From contig JAPKMO010000006.1 in NCBI GenBank assembly GCA_026645945.1, forward strand, positions 1 through 64,000: DNA of 64,000 nt. Direction: 5' to 3'. The notes beneath the pieces are model-generated. The model did no database searches. It worked only from the letters and a program-made list of their open reading frames with translations, and was not told where the DNA came from. This document shows positions 36,613 to 45,603 of this stretch, one piece after another. The DNA comes from Anaerolineae bacterium. Its GTDB lineage: Bacteria > Chloroflexota > Anaerolineae > Aggregatilineales > Phototrophicaceae. The translations under genes were made by a program, and so were the position numbers. Within the stretch, counting starts at the first letter, position 1; each line of letters begins with the position of its first letter.

Positions 36613-37641
36613 TCAAAAACTCTCGCTCACGCGGTCGGCAAAAACGACGATACGCTGCGTGTTCACCTGGTAGGGATAACAAGAGATGAGGGTCGCCGTC
36701 GCGCCGCCGCGTGTCTCCAGCACGTGAACATCGGTCGGCTTGACGGTCTGCCAGCCGGTGACGCGATAGGTATACACTTTGGTTCTGGTGCGGATGAAAA
36801 ATTCGTCGCCCGGCTCGAGTTGGTCGAGGTAGCGGAAGTATTCACCGTAGATGTCGTTGTGCGCCGACAGCACCAGGTTGCCCCGTTCGGCGGTGGGGGT
36901 GACGCCGTTTTGAAGCTGGCCGACGCCCAGTTTGAGCGCCTCCCAGTCCACGCCCTGCACGATGGTCTGGTCTACCCGCAGTTTGGGGATGCTGATCGCC
37001 AGGGCGGTTTCTTCGGTCGGCGGCGGGCGGAAGGCGATGGGCTGAAGCACCTGGCTTTCCACCAGCGACCACAGGTTGGCCGGGATTTCCTCGTAGTTAA
37101 AACGCGCGCCGCCCGGCGCGGTAGGCGGCGTATGGCCGCCGGGCAGCACCACTTGGCTGAGCTGAAGCTGCGGCGTGGGTTCCAGCGTCGGAATCGTGGC
37201 GCGGCGCTGTTCGTCGGCCAGCGCCTGCGCCGAGGCGGTTTCCTGCTGAAGCCTAGTGACGCCGGTGAGCATCTGGTAGCCGAGGAAAATCAGCCCGGCG
37301 ACGGCGGCGACTTCCACCAGCAGCAGCAGTTGGTTGGTAAACGTGCGCCAGAAGCGGTCATCCGCGCTTTTGTTTTTGCCCGGCGCGCGGTAAAGGTTTT
37401 CGTCGGCTTCATCCTCAAAATACGGTTCGGCATCGCCGTTCGGGGCGGCGCGCGGCGACGGCGGCGGCTGAGCAGGCAGCGAAAGCGGGCGTTCGGCGGG
37501 CGCGGCGGCAGGTTCGGCCACCACCCGCCCGGCGCGCTGCAAGCGGTTGAGGTTCTTCAACCGTTCTTCGCGCTTGCGAATGGCGAGGATGCGTTCCAGC
37601 TCCTCAATCGAAAGTTCGTCTACAGGCCGTTTATCGCGCAT
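36613..37641 (-). CDS. Class D/E-like sortase
   Basis: Membrane-bound cysteine transpeptidase that attaches or processes surface proteins. 342 residues: basic cytoplasmic N-terminus with a Pro/Ala-rich stretch, one membrane helix (about 105-125), then the sortase barrel. The catalytic triad is complete: His261 in LSAHNDIYG, Cys321 in LISCYPY and Arg330 in NTQRIVV. The long N-terminal cytoplasmic region is unusual. No LPxTG-type substrate was recognised in the window. A sortase fits a single-membrane (monoderm) envelope. Confidence 0.88.
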   Translation of the reverse strand: MRDKRPVDELSIEELERILAIRKREERLKNLNRLQRAGRVVAEPAAAPAERPLSLPAQPPPSPRAAPNGDAEPYFEDEADENLYRAPGKNKSADDRFWRTFTNQLLLLVEVAAVAGLIFLGYQMLTGVTRLQQETASAQALADEQRRATIPTLEPTPQLQLSQVVLPGGHTPPTAPGGARFNYEEIPANLWSLVESQVLQPIAFRPPPTEETALAISIPKLRVDQTIVQGVDWEALKLGVGQLQNGVTPTAERGNLVLSAHNDIYGEYFRYLDQLEPGDEFFIRTRTKVYTYRVTGWQTVKPTDVHVLETRGGATATLISCYPYQVNTQRIVVFADRVSESF

Positions 37642-37652
37642 AGATCAGTTCC

Positions 37653-37747
37653 GAGGGATGAGGTATGAGTAAAAAGCCAAAAGCGGCTGGATGTCAATTT
37701 GCGCTTTTGACGTTTACTCGTCCCTCATCCCTCACACCTCATACCTT
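37653..37747. repeat. Inverted degenerate heptamer array (STRR-like), locus B
   Basis: Left part: GAGGGAT, GAGGTAT, GAGTAAA (37653-37673). After a 39-base spacer the complement strand has GAGTAAA, GAGGGAC, GAGGGAT, GAGGTGT, AAGGTAT (37713-37747). The units are all seven bases and the two sides can pair. It fills the gap between the sortase start and the methyltransferase stop and overlaps the last codons of the latter. Confidence 0.65.
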
Positions 37748-38548
37748 CCTTGCCACCGCAAACACTTCGCGCTCGAAAAACCAGCGGAAGGGCGGCACTT
37801 TAAACGCCAGAACGCGCAGCCCGGCCAGAATCAGATTTTCCTGCCGGTGCTGCGGCGGGCTGTCCAGCCACACCTTTCCGGCAAAACCGGCCTGCCGCAG
37901 CACGCGCCCCAGGCTGCGAATGGACTGCTCGTTGACGTGGACGTGCTGGTTGACGGCCACGCCGAACTGGCGCGGGTCTTTCGGGTAGCGGTCGCCCTGT
38001 CCCATCAGCGTCCGCACCAGCCGCACCAGCGGGTAGGCGTAGCGGTCGTACCAGATGTTCGGCGCGGTGTGGATGATAAAGCGCCCGTCCGGCTTTAACA
38101 CGCGGTGGACTTCCAGCATGGCGGCGTGCAGTTCCCAGGGGTGCAGGTGTTCCACCACGTCGAACATCAGCACACGGTCGAAAACGCCGTTTGGGAAGGG
38201 CAGATATTTGGCGTCGGCCTGCATGACCGCCGTTTTGCCGGGGGCGATGCCCTCGACCGACTGGATGACATTCTGCGACATCCTGACGGCCACCGCCGCG
38301 TAATCAATGCCGTAGGCGTCCGCCCCCAGGCCGGCGCAGTGGCGCAGGATTTCGCCGCGCCCGCAGCCCACGTCCAGGATCGCCATGCCCGGCGACACTT
38401 CGGCCAGCTTAAAGGCAGCGGACAGCCGCCGGGAGAGGTGTTCGCCTTCGCTGGCGGTGAATTCGTCATAACCTTCACACGCCGTCAGAAAATATTCTTC
38501 CGTGTACAGTGTGGAGGGCAGCGGTTGTTGGTCGCGTTGGTCGTTCAA
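37739..38548 (-). CDS. SAM-dependent methyltransferase
   Basis: Class I Rossmann-fold methyltransferase, 269 residues. Motif I is ILDVGCGRGE (57-66), followed by the acidic residue in AYGIDYAA, LMFDVVEHLHPWE and VLKPDGRFIIHT. The substrate is unknown; a lipid, sugar or small-metabolite acceptor is likely. The start is TTG at 38548, since an in-frame TAG lies only 6 bases before it and no other start codon is close to the domain. Confidence 0.83.
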   Translation of the reverse strand: MNDQRDQQPLPSTLYTEEYFLTACEGYDEFTASEGEHLSRRLSAAFKLAEVSPGMAILDVGCGRGEILRHCAGLGADAYGIDYAAVAVRMSQNVIQSVEGIAPGKTAVMQADAKYLPFPNGVFDRVLMFDVVEHLHPWELHAAMLEVHRVLKPDGRFIIHTAPNIWYDRYAYPLVRLVRTLMGQGDRYPKDPRQFGVAVNQHVHVNEQSIRSLGRVLRQAGFAGKVWLDSPPQHRQENLILAGLRVLAFKVPPFRWFFEREVFAVARKV

Positions 38549-38603
38549 AGTCTACTTGCCTGAAGCCATTGAGAATCAGTACCGGCGGATTCGCCCAATT
38601 ACA

Positions 38604-38690
38604 TTAAGAACCTCTCCATAAACCAATTGATCTGATGGCATAACAGTGGGCTTAAACCCACTGTCTGGTGGGTTTATGGATAAACTCTAA
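38604..38690 (-). repeat. MITE-like palindromic element, copy 3
   Basis: Copy in reverse orientation. Both outer arms carry the paired change CCATAAACC / GGTTTATGG and the far end reads AGGTTCTTAA, as in copy 6, so these two form a subfamily. The inner palindrome has one change (AAACCCA). Confidence 0.8.
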
Positions 38691-38739
38691 GGCGATTATA
38701 CAGTACCCGGCGCGCCATGCAACCGGAAAAGCGTCCTGA

Positions 38740-38904
38740 TTCGCGGCAGCAGCCAGCATTTCGACCGGTGTGATCTGGGACATGGCGGTGTACCAGGACA
38801 CGCCGAGCGATGCCCTGGCGCGCAATGTGGTGAGTTTTGGCGTGGGCGCGGTGGTCGGCAAGCGGCTTATTCTACCAACGCGGTCCAGGGAAACCACCCC
38901 GTAA
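38740..38904 (+). pseudogene. Gene fragment, unknown family
   Basis: An open frame of 54 codons between a TGA and a TAA reads like the end of a real protein (ISTGVIWDMAVYQDTPSDAL, then NVVSFGVGAVVGKRLI). Codon use matches real genes of the region, but there is no upstream start with a ribosome site, so this looks like the 3' remnant of a lost gene next to repeat copy 3. The parent family is not recognised. The rest of 38549-39011 holds only the repeat and the promoter region of the next gene. Confidence 0.35.
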
Positions 38905-39011
38905 CATTTTGTAAGAAAAAAATCAACGCTGCCCCACTAGACCTGTATGCTAATCTATGCCATGATAAAACTATAAAGCGGTCATTACTCCTTTTGTCGG
39001 AGGCCCGGGGC

Positions 39012-39536
39012 GTGGTCAAAACGATACGAGTCTTAAAACAGCGCGACTGGACGGAAGCCGAACTGAAAGCGGCCAACTTCCAGTATTATGCGGTTCGCAA
39101 ACGCCTGGTGATGGCGAAGATGTTGAAGGAAGCACAGGATATTGAAATTACGCTGGAAGTCCTGAGCGCCGATGAAGGCGACATCATCTGTTATAACCCC
39201 GGCAGCGTCCGCCTGGAACACCTGGAGGATTACGATCACTGGCCGGTGCGCCGCGATCTGTTCCGCGAGAACTACCGCCCCTGGGACGAAGCCGGCTGGC
39301 TGCCGAACCCGGCGGAAGAACACCTGCTGTTAAACGGCTGCCGCCCGTTTTATAAAGTCGTCGGCGTGTGGGCGCAGTATTTAACGCGCGCGCTGTATGT
39401 GCAGTCGTTGGAAAGCCCGCGCCCGGTGCTGGTTCCGCCGGGCCGCTGGTTGTGTGTGGGCGTGCGCGGCGAACCCTACCACATGAATGATGAGGAATTT
39501 CACAACCGTTACATGCTGACGCCGGAAACGTCATGA
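39012..39536 (+). CDS. Hypothetical protein, PGDY-like fold unknown
   Basis: Not recognised. 174 residues, soluble, rich in Tyr, Trp, Pro and Arg: CYNPGSVRLEHLEDYDHWPV, RENYRPWDEAGWLPNPAEEH, VPPGRWLCVGVRGEPYHMND. The N-terminal third holds a long charged helix. The start is GTG at 39012 because GGAGG lies about 8 bases upstream; an upstream TTG has no site. Aromatic and Pro-rich loops suggest a binding protein. No partner is visible; the deaminase gene follows 116 bases later. Confidence 0.7.
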   Translation: MVKTIRVLKQRDWTEAELKAANFQYYAVRKRLVMAKMLKEAQDIEITLEVLSADEGDIICYNPGSVRLEHLEDYDHWPVRRDLFRENYRPWDEAGWLPNPAEEHLLLNGCRPFYKVVGVWAQYLTRALYVQSLESPRPVLVPPGRWLCVGVRGEPYHMNDEEFHNRYMLTPETS

Positions 39537-39652
39537 GGCCCGGCGGTGCGCTGGCCGGCGGCCTCAATCGGCGGTAAACTCGTCGCCACCGGACAAGTTT
39601 TTTGCTGCGGCGCGCCCGCGCCCGCCGTTTTTTGCATCAAGGGATAAAAACG

Positions 39653-40987
39653 ATGTCTGATTTGTTGATTCGCAGCTGCCGCGTGCTGCAAATTGCCGCC
39701 CACGAACCACGCGCGGCGGTGTTAAACGGGCAGGATGTGATCGTGCGCGGCAGCCGCATCGAAGCCGTGCAGCCGACCGGCCAGGCCGACCCGTCGCACT
39801 TCGGCCAGGTGATCGAAGCTGGCGGCCTGCTGGCGATGCCCGGCCTCATCAACACCCACGCTCATGTGCCGATGGTCATCTTTCGCGGGCTGGCGGAGGA
39901 TGTATCCATCGAAAAGTGGTTTAACGATTATATGTGGCCGCTGGAAAGCAACCTCCAGCCGGACGACGTGTACTGGGGGATGCAGCTCGGCCTGGCGGAG
40001 ATGATTCGCGGCGGCGTGACCTCGGTGGCCGACCATTATTTTTATATGGATCGCGCGGCAGAGGCGGTCGAAACCGCCGGGACGCGGGCGCTGCTGGGCT
40101 GGGCGATCTTCGGCAGCGGCGGCACACAGGCGGTCGAACAGTCGGCGGCGTTCGTGCGCCGCTATCAGGGCGCGGCAGGCGGGCGCATCCGCACCTGGAT
40201 GGCTCCACACGCGCCTTACACCTGCGACGACGATTTTCTACGCGCCAGCGTGCGCCAGGCCGAACAGCTTGGCGTGGGTATCCACATCCACGTTTCCGAA
40301 ACGATGGGGCAAACCGAAGCCAGCCTGGAAAAACGCGGCCTGACGCCCATCCAGGTGCTTGAACAGACCGGCGTGCTGGACGTGCCGACGCTGCTGGCAC
40401 ATGTGGTCGGCGCGATGCCCGGCGACATGGCGATTCTGGCGCGGCGGACGACCGGCATCGCCCACGCGCCCAAAACGTACCTGAAGCTGGCGATGGGGAC
40501 GGCCCCGGTGCGCGCTTTCATCGGTCACGGCATCCCGGTCGGGCTGGCAACCGACGGCGCAGTGAGCAGCAATACGCTGGACATCTGGGAATCGCTGCGG
40601 CTGCTGGCGCTGACGCAGAAGCAGGAAGCCGGCTCGCCGGAAGCGATGACCATCCCGCAGACGCTGTTCATCGCCACGCGCCTCAGCGCCCGTGTATTCG
40701 GCCTGCCGGATGACCTGGGCGCAGTTGAGCCAGGCTATCTGGCGGATATCATCCTGGTGGATTTAAACGGGCTGCATCACCAGCCGCTCCACAGCCTGAC
40801 GACCAGCCTGGTGTACAACACGGCGGCGGGCGACGTGCGGACGGTCATCTGCGACGGCAAAATCATCATGCGCGACCGCCAACTGCTGACGCTGGACGAA
40901 AACGAAATCGTGGCCCAGGTGAACGCCGGCATGGCGCGGCTGTCCCAGCGCGTGCCAGACAAACGCATCCAGGTTTATAACCCGTAG
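39653..40987 (+). CDS. mtaD: Amidohydrolase, 5-methylthioadenosine/S-adenosylhomocysteine deaminase type
   Basis: Zn/Fe-dependent deaminase of adenine nucleosides (MTA/SAH deaminase group, TrzN-like), 444 residues. Metal ligands sit in NTHAHVPM (His69, His71), the next His is in HIHVSET, and the Asp in LATDGAVSSNTLD. Substrate motif APHAPYTC is typical of the group. The ATG at 39653 with AGGG upstream is preferred to an earlier in-frame start that would add 17 Arg-rich residues. It feeds methionine and purine salvage. Other members of the family act on cytosine or guanine, so the substrate is inferred. Confidence 0.87.
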   Translation: MSDLLIRSCRVLQIAAHEPRAAVLNGQDVIVRGSRIEAVQPTGQADPSHFGQVIEAGGLLAMPGLINTHAHVPMVIFRGLAEDVSIEKWFNDYMWPLESNLQPDDVYWGMQLGLAEMIRGGVTSVADHYFYMDRAAEAVETAGTRALLGWAIFGSGGTQAVEQSAAFVRRYQGAAGGRIRTWMAPHAPYTCDDDFLRASVRQAEQLGVGIHIHVSETMGQTEASLEKRGLTPIQVLEQTGVLDVPTLLAHVVGAMPGDMAILARRTTGIAHAPKTYLKLAMGTAPVRAFIGHGIPVGLATDGAVSSNTLDIWESLRLLALTQKQEAGSPEAMTIPQTLFIATRLSARVFGLPDDLGAVEPGYLADIILVDLNGLHHQPLHSLTTSLVYNTAAGDVRTVICDGKIIMRDRQLLTLDENEIVAQVNAGMARLSQRVPDKRIQVYNP

Positions 40988-40999
40988 GGGCGCACCCCC

Positions 41000-42133
41000 C
41001 TACTGCGCCGCCAGGCCGAAGCGCAGCCGTTCGTCCGGTGTCAGCGCCCGGATGAGGCAGCAGTCGCGGGCGAAGGCGACCAGCGCGTCCGGCTGCTGCC
41101 AGGCGAACCACTCCTGCACGATTCCACCACCGCTGACCAGCAGTAAAGCATCCCCGCCGGGCGACCAGTCGGCGCTCAGGAAGCCGATGTCCGGGCTGGT
41201 GATGCTCACCAGTTCGTTCCCGGTACGGACATCCCAGATGCGGGCGGTGCTGTCGGCACTGGCCGTGACGAGCCGCTGTCCATCCGGCGACCAGTCCAGG
41301 TTAATCACCAGGTCATCAAGCGCGCCGGTGACAGCCAGCAGGTCGCCACTGTAAGCATCCCACACGGCGGCGCGGTCGCCGATTTCCTGGCTCGTCACGC
41401 TGGCGGCGATTTTGCTGCCGTCTGGCGACCAGGCCAGCGCCAGGCCGATCAGGGTATCGTCGGATATAGTAAGCAGGGTTTCGCCCAGATTGGCATCGAG
41501 GATCACGATCTCTTGGGCGGGTGCTGCCGCGATCCGCCGTCCGTCGGGTGAATAACGCGCGTTAAAGATCGGGGAATCAGGGCTTTCGTAACGCGCCAGT
41601 TCCACGCCAGTGCGGGTATCCCACAATCGCGCGGTGAAATCGGCGCTGGCTGTGAGCGCGCGCGTGCCATCCGGCGAAAATGTGGCGTTAAAAACCATAT
41701 CCGTATGCCCATCGAACAGTTGCTGCAGGTGGCTGTTCAGCACGGCCAGCCCCAGCGCGCGTTCCGCCTGCCAGGTGGGCGGGAAGTTGGCGAGCGCCTC
41801 CACGCCCAGGATGACAGGGAGTTCCTGCTGGCTGCCGCTGAGTTCAAGCTGCGACTGCGCCGCCAGCGACAGCGACAGCGACCGTTTGCCCAGCAAGACG
41901 GCGGTCGCTTCGGCGGCCTGGGCGGCGGCCGAACGCACCGAGTCCGGGCTGATGATAAACAGGAAGTTGTCGGCGGCTTCGATGCCGGCGCAAATCTCTT
42001 GCCACCAGTCGGCGGTCAGCGGGATATCCTCCCAGTCAATCCAGATGTCCCGCCCCTGCTCGGTCAGCGCCTGGTGCAGCCGCCGCACGAAATCCGCATC
42101 TTTACGCGAATACGAGATAAACACGTCCGCCAT
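41000..42133 (-). CDS. TIR-WD40 protein, internally shortened
   Basis: 377 residues. The start ATG (42133) has GGAGGG upstream. Residues 1-66 are the first half of a TIR domain (VFISYSRKDADFVRRLHQAL, WIDWEDIP, FLFIISPDSV). The sequence then jumps to AAAQAAEATAVLLGKRSLSL, which in related Chloroflexota proteins lies after the TIR domain and a membrane helix. Thus the second half of TIR, including its catalytic Glu, and the helix are missing. WD40 blades follow to the end, for example FSPDGTRALTASADFTARLW. The deletion keeps the frame. A reading frame extending upstream into repeat copy 4 also exists but is an artefact of the repeat. It converges on mtaD. Confidence 0.75.
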   Translation of the reverse strand: MADVFISYSRKDADFVRRLHQALTEQGRDIWIDWEDIPLTADWWQEICAGIEAADNFLFIISPDSVRSAAAQAAEATAVLLGKRSLSLSLAAQSQLELSGSQQELPVILGVEALANFPPTWQAERALGLAVLNSHLQQLFDGHTDMVFNATFSPDGTRALTASADFTARLWDTRTGVELARYESPDSPIFNARYSPDGRRIAAAPAQEIVILDANLGETLLTISDDTLIGLALAWSPDGSKIAASVTSQEIGDRAAVWDAYSGDLLAVTGALDDLVINLDWSPDGQRLVTASADSTARIWDVRTGNELVSITSPDIGFLSADWSPGGDALLLVSGGGIVQEWFAWQQPDALVAFARDCCLIRALTPDERLRFGLAAQ

Positions 42134-42153
42134 ACATCCCTCCACCCGTGCAT

Positions 42154-42250
42154 TTAAGAGTTTATCCGTAAACCCACCAGACAGTGGGCTTAAGCCCACT
42201 GTTCTGCTATCAGATCAATCAGATCAATCGGTTTACGGATAGATACTTAG
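42154..42250 (+). repeat. MITE-like palindromic element, copy 4
   Basis: Complete copy with an extra 10 bases: ATCAGATCA is duplicated in the right half. It lies 21 bases upstream of the TIR-WD40 start. The remainder of 42134-42527 holds heptamer array C and the promoter of the next gene; no gene is seen. Confidence 0.88.
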
Positions 42251-42341
42251 TGTAATATTATAATAACAGGCAGCGAGCGGCGGCAAAGCTGGGGGGATGT
42301 TCAGGATTTCCCCTTTCGTTTTGTTACGATTAACCGCCTCG

Positions 42342-42403
42342 CATTTTCGTTTTCCAGGTATTCGCAACAACTCGGAACTCTGAACCTGGAACTCGAAACA
42401 CAG
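42342..42403. repeat. Degenerate heptamer tandem array (STRR-like), locus C
   Basis: Five heptamers at 42369-42403: AACTCGG, AACTCTG, AACCTGG, AACTCGA, AACACAG. The 12-mer CATTTTCGTTTT lies just before at 42342-42353, as at locus A. Confidence 0.65.
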
Positions 42404-42444
42404 CGCAGCCCGAATGTTATGCTTAAATACCGATGGATGACACA

Positions 42445-42472
42445 TTGTAGCCGGCGTTTTTAGCGTTACAAT
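42445..42472 (+). promoter_or_regulatory. Promoter of the Pat-type gene
   Basis: TTGTAG (42445-42450), a 16-base spacer and TACAAT (42467-42472) lie 56 bases before the start codon. Confidence 0.5.
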
Positions 42473-42527
42473 GCTATGAGGAACAGGCCGTGCCTGGATG
42501 CAGAAAAATCTGAAAGGATATTTACCC

Positions 42528-45269
42528 ATGCAAGAGACAACCGCGCCAATCGTCATCCCCGACGTTGGGCGCGCCCCCTATAAACATCAGACTCTCGATG
42601 CCATCTTCCGCCCCAAAAACGTGGCCGTCATCGGCGCGACGGAAAACCTCGGTTCGGTCGGGCGCACAATCATGTGGAATCTCATCACCAACCCATTTGG
42701 CGGCGCGGTATTTCCGATCAACCCCAAACGCCCCAGCGTGCTGGGTGTCAAGGCTTACCCGGATATTCAGTCCGTCCCCGACCAGGTTGATCTGGCTGTG
42801 CTGGTGACACCGGCCAAAGCCGTGCCGTCCCTGATAAAAGACTGCGTAGACCTGGGCATTCCGGGCGCGATCATCATCTCCGCCGGTTTTAAGGAAATCG
42901 GCCCGGAGGGCGCGGCGCTGGAACACCAGATCATGGAATACGCCGAGGGCAAAATGCGTATCGTCGGGCCAAACTGCCTGGGCGTGATGATGCCCTATTA
43001 CGGCCTCAACGCCACCTTCGCCGCCCGCATGGCGCTAAAGGGCAATGTCGGCTTCATCAGCCAGTCCGGCGCGCTGTGTACGTCGGTGCTGGACTGGAGC
43101 TTTACCGAAAACGTCGGTTTCAGCGCCTTTATCTCCATCGGCTCGATGCTGGACGTGGACTGGGGCGACCTGATTTATTACCTGGGCGACGACCCGAACA
43201 CCCAGAGTATCGTCATTTACATGGAGGCTATCGGCAACGCCCGCTCGTTTTTGTCCGCCGCGCGGGAAGTCGCCCTCAGCAAACCGATTATCGTCATTAA
43301 AGCGGGCCGCACCGAAGCCGCCGCCCAGGCCGCTGCTTCGCATACCGGCGCGCTGACCGGCAGCGACGAAGTGCTGGAAGCCGCCTTCCGGCGCGTGGGC
43401 GTGCTGCGCGTGGACAGCGTGGCGGATGTTTTTTCGACCGTTGAAGTGCTGGCGAAACAGCCGCGCCCGGCAGGCCGCCGCCTGACCATCCTCACCAATG
43501 CCGGCGGCCCCGGCGTGCTGGCGACCGACGCGCTCATCACCGAAGGCGGCGAGCTGACCGCTATTTCGCCCCAGACCATGAGCGAGCTGAACGCCTTCCT
43601 GCCCGGCCCCTGGAGTCATGGCAACCCGATTGACATCCTGGGCGATGCCAGCCCGGAGCGTTACGCCCAGGCGTTGGAGATCGCCGCGCGCGACCCCAAC
43701 AGCGACGGCCTGCTGGTCATCCTCACGCCGCAGGCCATGACCGACCCCACCCAAACCGCCGAACACCTCAAACCCTACGCGCAGATCAAAGGCAAGCCGG
43801 TGCTGGCAAGCTGGATGGGCGGCGAGGACGTGGCCGAGGGTGTGAAAATCCTCAACCGCGCCAACATCCCCACTTTCGCTTACCCGGACACAGCCACCCG
43901 CGTTTTTAACAATATGTGGCGGCTGACCTACAACATGCGCGGCCTGTACGAAACGCCCATCCTGCCGCCCGGCTCTGAGGAGCAGGACGCCAAACGGGCG
44001 CGGGTGGAACAGATCATCACTGACGCGCGCCGGCAGGGACGCACCATCCTGACGGAAGCCGAATCGAAAGAAATCCTGGCCGCCTACGACATCCCGACTG
44101 TGCCGATGGCGCTGGCCGCCGGCGAGGACGACGCGGTGGCCGCCGCCGACCAGATGGGCTACCCGGTGGTGCTGAAACTGCATTCCGAAACCATCACCCA
44201 CAAAACCGATGTGGGCGGCGTGAAGCTGAACTTGAACAGCGCCGAAGCCGTGCGCGAAGCCTTCCGCGCCATCCAGACGGCGGTCACGCAGAAGGCCAGC
44301 GCCAGCGACTTTCTGGGTGTTTCTGTCCAGCCGATGATTAAACTGGACGGTTACGAACTCATCATCGGGGCCAGCCCCGACCCGCAGTTCGGGCCGGTGC
44401 TGCTGTTCGGCATGGGCGGCACGCTGGTGGAGGTGTTTAAAGACCGGGCGCTGGCGCTGCCGCCGCTGAATACCACGCTGGCGCGCCGCATGATGGAGCA
44501 GACCACCATCTACAAGGCGCTGAAGGGCGTGCGCGGCAAACCACCGGTAGACCTGCCGGGGCTGGAGCGGCTGATGGTGCGCTTCAGCCAGTTGGTGGTG
44601 GAGCAGCCCTGGATTAAAGAGATTGACATCAACCCGCTGCTGGCCTCGCCGGAGCGGCTGACGGCGCTGGATGCCCGTGTGGTGCTGTACGGGCCGGAAG
44701 TGACCGAGGATAAACTGCCCAAACTGGCGATCCGTCCCTATCCGTCGCAGTACATCAAACCCTGGACGATGAAAGACGGCAGCGAGATTCTCATCCGTCC
44801 GATTCGCCCGGAAGACGAGCCGCTGATGGTCAAGTTCCACGAAACGCTGTCGGAACGCAGCGTTTACCTGCGCTATTTTTACCCGATGAAACTCAGCCAG
44901 CGCATCGAACACGAACGGCTGATTCGCATCTGCTTTATTGACTACGACCGCGAAATGGCGCTGGTGGCGGAAAATACTAACCCGGCCACTAAAGACCAGC
45001 AGATCATCGCGGCGGCGCGGCTCATCAAAATTCACGGCACGCGCGAGGCGGAATTTGCCATTCTGGTAGCGGACGCTTACCAGCGGCGCGGCCTGGGTAC
45101 GGAGCTGCTCCAGCGGCTGCTGGAAGTGGGCCGCCAGGAAGGGGTGGGGCGGATCGTCGGCACGATTATCGGCGACAACGTGGAGATGCGCCGCGTGTGC
45201 GAGCGGCTGGGCTTCCAGCTTCAAGGCACGCCCAAAGATGGCACGATGCGTATCGCCATTGACCTTTGA
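42528..45269 (+). CDS. ADP-forming acyl-CoA synthetase fused to GNAT acetyltransferase (Pat-like)
   Basis: 913 residues with the Pat/PatZ order. Residues about 20-480 are the CoA-binding and ligase-CoA domains of the nucleoside-diphosphate-forming acyl-CoA synthetase family, with the conserved His272 in ASHTGALTG. Residues about 490-730 are the ATP-grasp part ([21 protein letters not shown] split for description). The C-terminal 165 residues are a GNAT domain with the acetyl-CoA loop [12 protein letters not shown]. Pat proteins acetylate metabolic enzymes such as acetyl-CoA synthetase. Because His272 is kept, an ADP-forming acetate-CoA ligase activity is also possible. The start at 42528 has AAAGGA at good spacing. 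Confidence 0.9.
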   Translation: MQETTAPIVIPDVGRAPYKHQTLDAIFRPKNVAVIGATENLGSVGRTIMWNLITNPFGGAVFPINPKRPSVLGVKAYPDIQSVPDQVDLAVLVTPAKAVPSLIKDCVDLGIPGAIIISAGFKEIGPEGAALEHQIMEYAEGKMRIVGPNCLGVMMPYYGLNATFAARMALKGNVGFISQSGALCTSVLDWSFTENVGFSAFISIGSMLDVDWGDLIYYLGDDPNTQSIVIYMEAIGNARSFLSAAREVALSKPIIVIKAGRTEAAAQAAASHTGALTGSDEVLEAAFRRVGVLRVDSVADVFSTVEVLAKQPRPAGRRLTILTNAGGPGVLATDALITEGGELTAISPQTMSELNAFLPGPWSHGNPIDILGDASPERYAQALEIAARDPNSDGLLVILTPQAMTDPTQTAEHLKPYAQIKGKPVLASWMGGEDVAEGVKILNRANIPTFAYPDTATRVFNNMWRLTYNMRGLYETPILPPGSEEQDAKRARVEQIITDARRQGRTILTEAESKEILAAYDIPTVPMALAAGEDDAVAAADQMGYPVVLKLHSETITHKTDVGGVKLNLNSAEAVREAFRAIQTAVTQKASASDFLGVSVQPMIKLDGYELIIGASPDPQFGPVLLFGMGGTLVEVFKDRALALPPLNTTLARRMMEQTTIYKALKGVRGKPPVDLPGLERLMVRFSQLVVEQPWIKEIDINPLLASPERLTALDARVVLYGPEVTEDKLPKLAIRPYPSQYIKPWTMKDGSEILIRPIRPEDEPLMVKFHETLSERSVYLRYFYPMKLSQRIEHERLIRICFIDYDREMALVAENTNPATKDQQIIAAARLIKIHGTREAEFAILVADAYQRRGLGTELLQRLLEVGRQEGVGRIVGTIIGDNVEMRRVCERLGFQLQGTPKDGTMRIAIDL

Positions 45270-45313
45270 CCCCCCCAACCTCCTCCCCTCGGGGGCCATG
45301 CGTTCCCATTCGG

Positions 45314-45388
45314 GCCGCCGAATTCCGAGAGGCGGCTTAATGTGAGTCTCACTCCCCCTTTCTCCATGCGCGTGAATGGGGAAAGGGG
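45314..45388. repeat. Intergenic hairpins after the Pat-type gene
   Basis: GCCGCC / GGCGGC (45314-45336) and a longer 13-bp stem, CCCCTTTCTCCAT with ATGGGGAAAGGGG (45355-45388, one G-T pair). The pyrimidine/purine-rich hairpin resembles that at 60823-60847. No T run follows, so these are repeats rather than simple terminators. The region 45270-45603 holds no gene. Confidence 0.5.
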
Positions 45389-45489
45389 ACCCGGGGGGAT
45401 AGGGGTTAACGTGACGCGAAATTACAGTTTGCTGGTAAGCCCTGTAATCCCCGGCGGCTGTTTTTGCCGCGTCCGGGCCGGGGGATTAT

Positions 45490-45577
45490 ACTAAGTATCT
45501 ATCCATAAACCGATTGATCTGATAGCAGAACAGTGGGCTTAAGCCCACTGTCTGGTGGGTTTACGGATAAACTCTAA
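45490..45577 (-). repeat. MITE-like palindromic element, copy 5
   Basis: Complete copy in reverse orientation, ending 27 bases before the GNAT start codon. One outer arm reads CCATAAACC, the other keeps GGTTTACGG, leaving a wobble pair in the stem. Confidence 0.87.
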
Positions 45578-45603
45578 CTGCGCTTCATTTCCAGGGGGAA
45601 ATT

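Noticed and set aside
42134-42199. N-terminal extension of the TIR-WD40 protein reading through the repeat (MGLSPLSGGFTDKLL)
   Set aside because: The same peptide appears in frame at several repeat copies, for example near 8195 and 45555; it is a by-product of the repeat, and a good ribosome site supports the ATG at 42133.
43035-45299. Minus-strand frame of 754 codons opposite the Pat-type gene
   Set aside because: Despite its length it mirrors a fully conserved synthetase-GNAT protein; high GC content makes such long antisense frames common here.
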